DNA from: Bdellovibrio sp.
Lineage (GTDB): Bacteria > Bdellovibrionota > Bdellovibrionia > Bdellovibrionales > Bdellovibrionaceae
DNA: 11,696 nucleotides
Direction of reading: 5' to 3'
Assembly (NCBI GenBank): GCA_003176075.1
Contig: PSRN01000145.1
Span: forward strand, 1 to 11,696
A model generated the notes under the pieces. The model was not told where the DNA came from. It searched no databases and was given only the letters and a program-made list of their open reading frames with translations. Of this stretch, positions 6,463 to 11,696 are shown piece after piece; within the stretch, counting starts at the first letter, position 1, and every line of letters begins with the position of its first letter. The position numbers and the translations under genes were made by a program.

Positions 6463-8526
6463 ATGACTCACTTTCGCTGGCGTTTTTCAGCCGCATTCTT
6501 AAATTCTTTGGCTTCTTTTGTGTTCACTGGATTGATGGCGTGGGCGGCGAAGCCGGCACGGGCTTTGGGCAGTACGACCTCCCAAGCGGCTGTATCCGAA
6601 GTGGCCGCCCTTACGGCCGCCGGAATAGCCTGTGACAAAGTCCATGCTGGCTTGTCTGCCGCCGAATCCGCTTCGCTTAGATCATGGGCTACAGTTCGAC
6701 GTCGATGGGAAGATGCCCTTGTCAGAAAGGTTGCGGAACAATTTGGCCCACCTGAAGCCATCGCGAAAACCGCCGCGCAACTGAAGGAATTCATGCCTCC
6801 ATTCCTCCACGACGTTGCAATCAAGCTCCGTAAGTCAAATGATTGGCGATGGGAAAACCACGATTTAGCCGAGGTGACTGACGAGCGGATCGACAAAATC
6901 GTGAAGGATCCGCAGCGACCCATGACCAGAGGTGACGTATGGGGGCTTTACCTTTTCCTTATCAAACTTGGCGCTGTGGAAGACATGGCGAAAGCGGAAC
7001 GGTCTTTGCGTCAGTTGTTTGACCCGAACACTTGGTTTGGTAAAAGGAGAAACCTGGACTTGCGTGATCTTGGCATTGATCTTGGCGACACCAATCTCGC
7101 GGCCAGGGGAAGGTTGGCCTTGCGTTTCGTCGAAGGCTTTGAACGGGCGAACCCGGAAGATCGGACCGGTTACGCGCTCGAAATTGTCTTGAGTTCACTG
7201 GGGTCCAAGCGTGGTCAACGAGAGTTCGCCATGGATTCGCAGCGCCTCACCCATGACACCTCTGACGAGCCCAATTTTTTTCTCGATTTGATGCGCATTT
7301 TGCGCAATAGCACCAGCCCTTCTGCCGTAGCCAGGACTTTTCAAGCCCTTGCGACGATGGAAACACTCGCACCTGCGGTTATGCGTTACTTCCATCCAAG
7401 GATGAGGGAATTCTGGGACGAACTGATGGAAATGGCGATCTCTCAGACAGAGTCGGATGACCGGCCTGACCGCGCATCCGTGGAGAAGATCTTAAGGAGT
7501 TTGGTTGCCGAGAATCTTTCAGGACCAATACATAAATCGTTGCCAATTGTTTGGGAGGCTACTTTTATCATGAGAGCCTTTGGGATCGAGAATCCAGCGG
7601 CGACGTCGCCACATACGGGATTTTTCGAAGCTGAACTTCAGAAGCTGAGCCGGGGTGGAAAAATGCCTATTTCGCTCGCTGGTCTTGCGGAGTATAGCGC
7701 CCCATCCTACGCGCCCCTCGCTTGGGAATCTGAGGCCGACATAGATCGAGAAGCGCCAAGCGTTTTAGCTCTTCCAAACCACAGAATTCACGCCGCCGAT
7801 GTTGATAAAATTAAGAGGTACATCACCACGATCGCAGCAACAGGGAACCCCAAGAAGGCCAAGGACAAGCTTCTGACCAGCAAATGGGGCGGAACGGTGA
7901 GTGATGAAATGCGTGCCTACCTTGATATTACATCTCACCTCAGCAGGTCGCTGAGCTTTCTGGAGGATCTTGATATGCGCACCGGTTCGAAGGAGGCGCT
8001 TGACATGGCTATCCATGTGATAGGCGCTTTGGAACTGGGAGCAGCAGCTGACAATGAACCGTTGGTCGAACAGCTCTGGGAGATTGTGCTTCGCTCGAAA
8101 CAGCAGGATGCCGTGGTCAGGCTCTTTGAAAGACTAAGAACTTCTCCTGTTTTAGTCGATCTGATCAAGAGTCCGAATCTGCCTGTCATTTTACCTGAGT
8201 TTCTGCGAAAACTGAGATCCGACTATCGCGAAAGCTCGTCCATGCCAATTTCAGCTAAAATATTTGTTGATACTCTGCTGGTTGAGACCATCACAAATCA
8301 CAGGACAGCGGCTCAAGAGACAGCGCAAGAAGGCTCTGCACCTATCCCTTTCAAAACCACCGTCCAGAAAATCTATACTCACCTGATTACGGCGCAACAG
8401 CTGGCACGCGCGGGACGGGAATTTTTCAAGGGAATTCAACAGGCCGGGATCGCCAAACCCTATCAGGACGAGGAGATCGCATTGAATGACGGGATCAGAA
8501 AATTAGGTTTGTCGCTCCCGCGATAG
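6463..8526 (+). CDS. Large exported helical protein of unknown function (687 aa)
   Basis: The ATG at 6463 has a perfect AGGAGG (6449-6454) 8 nt upstream. The N-terminus is a signal peptide: RWR in the n-region, a hydrophobic core to about residue 27, and candidate cleavage motifs AWA (26-28) and ARA (32-34). The remaining roughly 650 residues look almost wholly alpha-helical and charged, with no internal membrane helix and a single cysteine (GIACDK, about residue 57). Leu-rich helical pairs such as FLEDLDMRTGSKEALDMAIH and PLVEQLWEIVLRSKQQDAVV suggest a helical-repeat or superhelical fold, but I cannot see a regular repeat period. I recognise no enzyme motif and no family. It follows the pump on the same strand with a 133-bp gap. 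It may be co-transcribed, but nothing in its sequence links it to metal transport. Confidence 0.85.
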   Translation: MTHFRWRFSAAFLNSLASFVFTGLMAWAAKPARALGSTTSQAAVSEVAALTAAGIACDKVHAGLSAAESASLRSWATVRRRWEDALVRKVAEQFGPPEAIAKTAAQLKEFMPPFLHDVAIKLRKSNDWRWENHDLAEVTDERIDKIVKDPQRPMTRGDVWGLYLFLIKLGAVEDMAKAERSLRQLFDPNTWFGKRRNLDLRDLGIDLGDTNLAARGRLALRFVEGFERANPEDRTGYALEIVLSSLGSKRGQREFAMDSQRLTHDTSDEPNFFLDLMRILRNSTSPSAVARTFQALATMETLAPAVMRYFHPRMREFWDELMEMAISQTESDDRPDRASVEKILRSLVAENLSGPIHKSLPIVWEATFIMRAFGIENPAATSPHTGFFEAELQKLSRGGKMPISLAGLAEYSAPSYAPLAWESEADIDREAPSVLALPNHRIHAADVDKIKRYITTIAATGNPKKAKDKLLTSKWGGTVSDEMRAYLDITSHLSRSLSFLEDLDMRTGSKEALDMAIHVIGALELGAAADNEPLVEQLWEIVLRSKQQDAVVRLFERLRTSPVLVDLIKSPNLPVILPEFLRKLRSDYRESSSMPISAKIFVDTLLVETITNHRTAAQETAQEGSAPIPFKTTVQKIYTHLITAQQLARAGREFFKGIQQAGIAKPYQDEEIALNDGIRKLGLSLPR

Positions 8527-8740
8527 TTCATTCTCGCTGATATTTGAACCTTCGGCTGACACCTGCTCTTGCGGCAAGTTCTGCTTGGCTAGTAGTTTTC
8601 GACTTCGTCTTTCCTAGCGTATTTGAACCCCCAAGTCCTCAGAGGTTCGGATACGTTTCAGATTGGGAGGGTCTTCGATATCGACGTGGAAACGTGCCCC
8701 CAGATGCTCCAGGATTAAATAAAAGATCCAAGCGCGTAAT
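8527..8740. other. Intergenic region without recognisable gene
   Basis: This is the 5' part of the 312-bp gap after the 687-residue gene. TATTTGAACC occurs twice (8541-8550 and 8620-8629). A frame from TTG 8544 to 8744 is open but has no SD and an unconvincing composition. No terminator-like hairpin with a T tract is visible. Confidence 0.5.
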
Positions 8741-8769
8741 TTGACCTGATTTTAAAAAGGTAATATAAT
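8741..8769 (+). promoter_or_regulatory. Near-consensus sigma-70 promoter
   Basis: TTGACC (8741-8746, 5/6 of the -35 consensus), a 17-bp spacer and TATAAT (8764-8769, 6/6) form the best promoter in the window. Transcription would start near 8776, giving a leader of about 63 nt for the gene at 8839. Its strength and A/T-rich spacer suggest the downstream gene is expressed independently of the upstream ones. Confidence 0.82.
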
Positions 8770-8775
8770 TATACC

Positions 8776-8838
8776 CAAACTGGAGGTCTGGTGACTCGCC
8801 GCCAGGCGGGGGAACCAAGAAAATAATCGAGGAGTTCG
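8776..8838 (+). other. Structured 5' leader with hairpin and possible 11-codon mini-ORF
   Basis: CGCC (8797-8800) pairs with GGCG (8805-8808) around a GCCA loop, and outer TGGT (8789-8792) pairs with ACCA (8814-8817). The internal loop has GA on one side and GGGGA on the other. A perfect GGAGGT (8782-8787) precedes GTG 8791 by only 3 nt. That frame runs 11 codons to TAA 8824-8826, just before the SD GAGGAG (8829-8834) of the main gene. Leader-based control is possible but unproven. Confidence 0.35.
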
Positions 8839-9519
8839 ATGAGACAATCGAGGATCTTAAGAAACTTGCCCTTAGATAATTTTTCGAGCCTTGCCAATTA
8901 TTTTGGAATTGCGATTGCTTTCAGTGATTCAAAACCAGTAACGGGGTACGCGGATATCGAAAGATTTTTTCTTCGGTGCACCATGAACTTCAACAACTCG
9001 AGGACGGCTGAAGGCATCTTGTGCTGGATTGATGAATACGGCCATCTGCTAAGTCCATCCAAGATCAGGAAACTGATCAGAGATGGTGTTCCCTACGATA
9101 AAGTAGTCTTGGGTGGACTTCTGGAGTTCATGAAGGTGCGCTCAGTTGGTGGTCGGCCTATAGATATTCTAAAAAAATATGCTTCAAAAAGGGAATCTCC
9201 GATCAATGTGTTCGAAGGCCCCCGAATCCGAAACCCAGCGCCGTACTTCAAAAAGGTGGGATTGCTCATTCCAAACTTTGCGGTTGATAAAGCGAAATTC
9301 CTGCGCCCAAGAGAATATGTCCTGAGATCTTCTCTCGAACTCAGAAACAGATGTTTGTTTGGATCAGTACTCAACTCGGACGTAGCAAGCCTGCTATCAA
9401 AGAATCCCGATCTAAACGCCTATGCCGCATCCAAACTGACGGGTCATCATAAGGCGAACGTCTTTAAGAATTTCCTGGACATTAGATCCGGCCTGGGTGC
9501 GGGTCCGTCTTTGTCTTAG
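8839..9519 (+). CDS. Orphan 226-aa protein, possible C-terminal winged helix
   Basis: The ATG at 8839 has GAGGAG at 8829-8834, with a short 4-nt gap. There is no signal peptide or membrane helix, so the protein is probably cytoplasmic. The middle (about residues 55-110) has RTAEGILCWIDEYGHLL, then SPSKIRKLIRDGVPYD and a second helix pair. The C-terminal third (about 170-220) reads LELRNRCLFGSVLNSDVASL, then LSKNPDLNAYAASKLTG. This resembles the small winged helix-turn-helix that follows an 'LRxRxLFGxxxRxDV' pattern in some antitoxin-like and nucleotidyltransferase-associated proteins. That likeness is my own pattern reading and is weak. The gene is visibly AT-richer than the efflux operon, with codons such as AAA and ATA more common, which suggests separate origin. 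It ends abruptly (SGLGAGPSLS) and overlaps the convergent hydrolase by 4 bp, so the C-terminus may be truncated. Confidence 0.72.
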   Translation: MRQSRILRNLPLDNFSSLANYFGIAIAFSDSKPVTGYADIERFFLRCTMNFNNSRTAEGILCWIDEYGHLLSPSKIRKLIRDGVPYDKVVLGGLLEFMKVRSVGGRPIDILKKYASKRESPINVFEGPRIRNPAPYFKKVGLLIPNFAVDKAKFLRPREYVLRSSLELRNRCLFGSVLNSDVASLLSKNPDLNAYAASKLTGHHKANVFKNFLDIRSGLGAGPSLS

Positions 9520-10847
9520 AGATATTTCCGCAGAGCCGAAACGATAATACGAACCAGTTCGGCGGGCTGCTCGTCCGGAACATAGTGAGTCCCTCCCCGA
9601 ATCGGGTGGGAGGTGACACCTTCGGCCTTCAACAACAACTCCACGATTTCCGGCTTGGCGAGCGTGTCTAGTTCGCCCCAAACGACCAGTGTCCTACGGA
9701 GAACTTCAGGACTGATCGGCGCGATCCCATACTCGGGATTGCTGATGCCGAATCCGTTGTCGGAGGCGGCGATGTCGACATCGACGCTGCGAAGGGGATT
9801 CTTAACTCCATAAAGGGGTAATACATCGAAGCCGCGCTTTTGGCTGGAAACGCCGGCCAAGCCTTTGCCAATTTGCGCGATGGCCGCGGCTTGGACTTCA
9901 ACTGGCAGACCGGTGGCTTCGTCAGGCCGAACATCATCAAGAGTCATGGCGATGAACTTCTGAAAATGCGGGTCAATCAGCGCGCTCAAACCCTGTCGTA
10001 CCAAGTCCTTTTGATTTTCTTCGAGAGCCTCGCTGATTTGTTCTGAAAAATCTGCGATTTCAGGTAACCATGGAGCCAAGATTCTCTGCAGATTCGCTGA
10101 GCCCTTAAGCCCTTGGTGGAGGGGTGAGCTTTGAAAATAGCGATCGATGTAGTAGTCGTTCAGCCACATGACATAAGGGTTTACGGGCACGTTCAGAACA
10201 ATGCGATCCTTAAACTCAGGCATGGCGGCCACCAGTGAAGTGACCGCGTTGCCCCGCGAGTGACCGACCAGCACAAATTTGTCGATCCCTTCCGCGCGAA
10301 TCAAATCGCGGATGGCCAACGCGTCATCGAGGGGCGAGGGGCGGGTCAAAATCCCCTTGGTTTCAGGGCGCAGCGTTCCGGTGAGCTTGAGGGTGGAGCC
10401 GATATTCACTCCGTCGGGTGTGATCACCCGAAAACCCAGGTGGGTGAGCAGCACGACCATGTCATGGAAGTAACGCGACGACCGCGAAAAGCCATGTTGC
10501 AGGACGAAGGGTACGGGATGCGCAGGTTTTCCATCCGGCAGCCAAAGACTGTGATAAGCTTGGTAATCTTCGCCGTTGACGGTCCTGCGTGGCATGGCCT
10601 TGGGGTACTTGACGGCGCGCCATTCCTCGTGCGGTAGAGAGTGATCCCCCCACACCTCGGGAATGTCTTTTCTGACGAGCGCCTTTGCAACACTGTCGCC
10701 GTGATAAAAGAGCGGGGCGAATGGATAATGAACTGATCCGCAGTCGATCAAGTCATGACTCAGCCCGAGAGGCGTGGAGTGGGCGTCTCCGCAGAGTGTG
10801 AGCGTTGCCAAAAAAAACGCGGACAAAAATGCCGCCATGCCTTTCAC
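9516..10847 (-). CDS. Exported alpha/beta hydrolase
   Basis: The chosen start is GTG 10847 (443 aa): GGGGGT lies 6 nt upstream, and the protein then begins directly with a signal peptide, MKGMAAFLSAFFLATLTLC, with likely cleavage near GDAHS. The frame is open to TTG 10895, but that would place 16 polar residues before the signal; ATG 10838 lacks a spaced SD. Using GTG numbering, the oxyanion region is QHGFSRS (about 117-123), the nucleophile elbow is GHSRG with Ser197, the acid is Asp394 in VVWGELD, and the base is His421 in GGTHYVPDEQP. So the Ser-Asp-His triad is complete. A roughly 110-residue N-terminal extension and a large lid insertion (about 220-370, rich in helices) surround the core. 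The substrate is unknown; an esterase- or lipase-like activity in the periplasm is the family expectation. It converges on, and overlaps by 4 bp, the gene at 8839-9519. Eight consecutive Ts code for part of the signal core. Confidence 0.87.
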   Translation of the reverse strand: MKGMAAFLSAFFLATLTLCGDAHSTPLGLSHDLIDCGSVHYPFAPLFYHGDSVAKALVRKDIPEVWGDHSLPHEEWRAVKYPKAMPRRTVNGEDYQAYHSLWLPDGKPAHPVPFVLQHGFSRSSRYFHDMVVLLTHLGFRVITPDGVNIGSTLKLTGTLRPETKGILTRPSPLDDALAIRDLIRAEGIDKFVLVGHSRGNAVTSLVAAMPEFKDRIVLNVPVNPYVMWLNDYYIDRYFQSSPLHQGLKGSANLQRILAPWLPEIADFSEQISEALEENQKDLVRQGLSALIDPHFQKFIAMTLDDVRPDEATGLPVEVQAAAIAQIGKGLAGVSSQKRGFDVLPLYGVKNPLRSVDVDIAASDNGFGISNPEYGIAPISPEVLRRTLVVWGELDTLAKPEIVELLLKAEGVTSHPIRGGTHYVPDEQPAELVRIIVSALRKYL

Positions 10848-10977
10848 TAACTTACCCCCGATGCAGACACTTTGGTGAACAACAGTTGAACTCAAGAATG
10901 AATAATTTCAGCCAAGATGTTTATCGCACTTGAAGATCATTGAAAAGGTTCTCCGCAGCGAGGAAAGGTTTGAGGAC

Positions 10978-10999
10978 CAGCCGCCCCCCGGGTCGGCTG
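10978..10999. terminator. GC-rich hairpin in the divergent intergenic region, possible terminator
   Basis: CAGCCG (10978-10983) and CGGCTG (10994-10999) are exact inverse complements. CCC/GGG between them can extend the stem. Only a four-T run follows on the plus strand (11004-11007), so terminator activity is uncertain. It sits between the hydrolase and dehydrogenase promoters and could instead be an operator or a structural element. The rest of 10848-11088 shows no gene. Confidence 0.3.
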
Positions 11000-11028
11000 C
11001 GAATTTTCTGTCTTGACTCGGTCTGCAT

Positions 11029-11056
11029 TTGCCACTTCAGTTAATTGAAGGATAGT
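11029..11056 (+). promoter_or_regulatory. Candidate sigma-70 promoter for the alcohol dehydrogenase
   Basis: TTGCCA (11029-11034, 5/6), a 16-bp spacer and GATAGT (11051-11056, 4/6) would start transcription near 11063, 26 nt before the GTG start. Spacing and position are right; the -10 box is weak. An alternative -35, TTGACT at 11013, has no matching -10 at a normal distance. Confidence 0.4.
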
Positions 11057-11088
11057 TAGCTCTGGCGCACCCACACCAGGAGACAGCC

Positions 11089-11696
11089 GTGATTCAAGCC
11101 AAAGGATATGCAGCCCCGGATCCCAAGTCCCGTCTGGGGCCCTTCAACTTTCTGCGGCGGGACCCGAAAGAACATGATGTTGTTATTGATATCAAATATT
11201 GCGGAATCTGCCATTCTGACATTCACCAAGCCCGCGATGAGTGGGGCGGTTCGATTTTCCCGATGGTCCCCGGCCATGAAATTTCAGGGGTTGTCAAGGC
11301 CATTGGATCAAAGGTGACGGAGTTCAAAATTGGCGATCACGTCGGCGTTGGGTGCTTCGTTGATTCCTGCCGGCAATGTGTCAACTGCAAGCAGGACTTG
11401 GACCAATATTGCCTGGAAGGTTGCACATTGACTTACAACGCTTACGAGCGTGACCGGAAAACGCCGACCTATGGCGGATACTCCAACGTCATTGTTGTCG
11501 ATGAAAATTACGTGCTGAAGATCCCTTCGTCGGTTCCCCTCGACAGGGCGGCACCTCTTCTCTGCGCTGGCATTACGCTTTATTCTCCGCTCCGGCATTG
11601 GAAAGCTGGACCTGGGAGAAAGGTGGCGATCCTTGGGCTGGGCGGTCTGGGACACATGGGAGTCAAGATCGCCGTCGCGATGGGTGCCGACGTCAC
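11089..11696 (+). CDS. yahK: Zinc-dependent alcohol dehydrogenase, YahK/cinnamyl-alcohol type, partial (3' end beyond right edge)
   Basis: The GTG at 11089 has AGGAGA (11078-11083) 5 nt upstream; 202 codons are visible. The catalytic zinc ligands of medium-chain dehydrogenases are present: Cys41 in YCGICHSD, His63-Glu64 in VPGHE, and Cys159 in LLCAGIT. The structural zinc lobe has Cys94, Cys97, Cys100 and Cys108. The Rossmann glycine motif GLGGLGHMG begins at residue 183. The segments HSDIHQ, VGVGCFVDSC, GGYS and LCAGITLYSPLRHWKAGPG match what I remember of E. coli YahK, an NADPH-dependent reductase of broad aldehyde range, so reduction of aldehydes to alcohols with NADP(H) is the expected role. 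The enzyme is cytoplasmic. It is divergent from the exported hydrolase and has its own candidate promoter. The C-terminal half, including the rest of the coenzyme domain, lies outside the window. Confidence 0.92.
   Translation, partial: MIQAKGYAAPDPKSRLGPFNFLRRDPKEHDVVIDIKYCGICHSDIHQARDEWGGSIFPMVPGHEISGVVKAIGSKVTEFKIGDHVGVGCFVDSCRQCVNCKQDLDQYCLEGCTLTYNAYERDRKTPTYGGYSNVIVVDENYVLKIPSSVPLDRAAPLLCAGITLYSPLRHWKAGPGRKVAILGLGGLGHMGVKIAVAMGADV

Noticed and set aside
8544..8744. 66-codon TTG-initiated frame
   Set aside because: No SD, no recognisable protein features, and it overlaps the promoter at 8741.
8789..8817. Resemblance of the leader segment GCGGGGGAACCAAG to a piece of the c-di-AMP (ydaO-type) riboswitch
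   Set aside because: The rest of the aptamer is absent; only about 20 nt separate this segment from the start codon, far too little for the full structure.
9516..10847. Lipoprotein signal (LTLC) in the hydrolase
   Set aside because: The residue before Cys is Leu, not Gly, Ala or Ser, so a standard lipobox is not met.
10848..10895. TTG 10895 as start of the hydrolase
   Set aside because: It would put 16 polar residues before the signal peptide, and GTG 10847 has an SD-like GGGGGT at the right distance.
10870..10960. Promoter for the hydrolase on the minus strand (TTTTCA with TAAACA or GATAAA)
   Set aside because: Matches are poor at any normal spacing; a promoter must exist but I cannot place it.

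Overview
The window looks like chromosomal DNA of a Gram-negative bacterium of moderate GC. The evidence is a tripartite RND efflux operon (outer-membrane channel, periplasmic adaptor, inner-membrane pump), several proteins with Sec-type signal peptides, and purine-rich Shine-Dalgarno sites. Lineage cannot be fixed from the sequence. The many orphan exported proteins would suit a deltaproteobacterial or Bdellovibrionota-type organism, but that is a guess.

Layout. (a) 1-649, minus strand: an exported protein of unknown function that runs off the left edge. (b) 650-969: an intergenic region holding six degenerate A(T/C)GAAAC motifs, some within perfect short duplications. (c) 970-6329, plus strand: a tightly packed heavy-metal-type RND operon of TolC/CzcC-like channel, CzcB/CusB-like adaptor and CzcA-like pump. 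The channel and adaptor are 1 base apart. Between adaptor and pump lies a five-unit tandem repeat in which every unit carries its own SD and an ATGA stop/start. This gives an unbroken chain of mini-ORFs joining the adaptor stop to the pump start. The pump is split by a one-base deficit in a G tract at 5285-5289. (d) 6326-6361: an exact 18-bp tandem duplication that begins at the ATGA of the pump stop. (e) 6463-8526: a 687-residue, mostly helical exported protein of no recognised family. (f) 8527-8838: an intergenic region with a near-consensus sigma-70 promoter and a structured leader. (g) 8839-9519: an AT-richer orphan gene with a possible C-terminal winged helix. It overlaps the next gene tail to tail by 4 bp. 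(h) 9516-10847, minus strand: an exported alpha/beta hydrolase with a complete catalytic triad. (i) 10848-11088: a divergent intergenic region with a GC hairpin and a candidate promoter. (j) 11089 to the right edge: a YahK-type zinc alcohol dehydrogenase, cut by the window.

Function. The three efflux genes would form one envelope-spanning pump powered by proton flow, most likely for a metal cation. As sequenced, the pump is broken unless the G tract is a sequencing error, a phase-variable slippage site or a frameshifting site. The other genes share no visible pathway with it. The most unusual structure in the window is the chain of overlapping start/stop mini-ORFs between adaptor and pump, which appears to be an amplified copy of the original ATGA gene junction.
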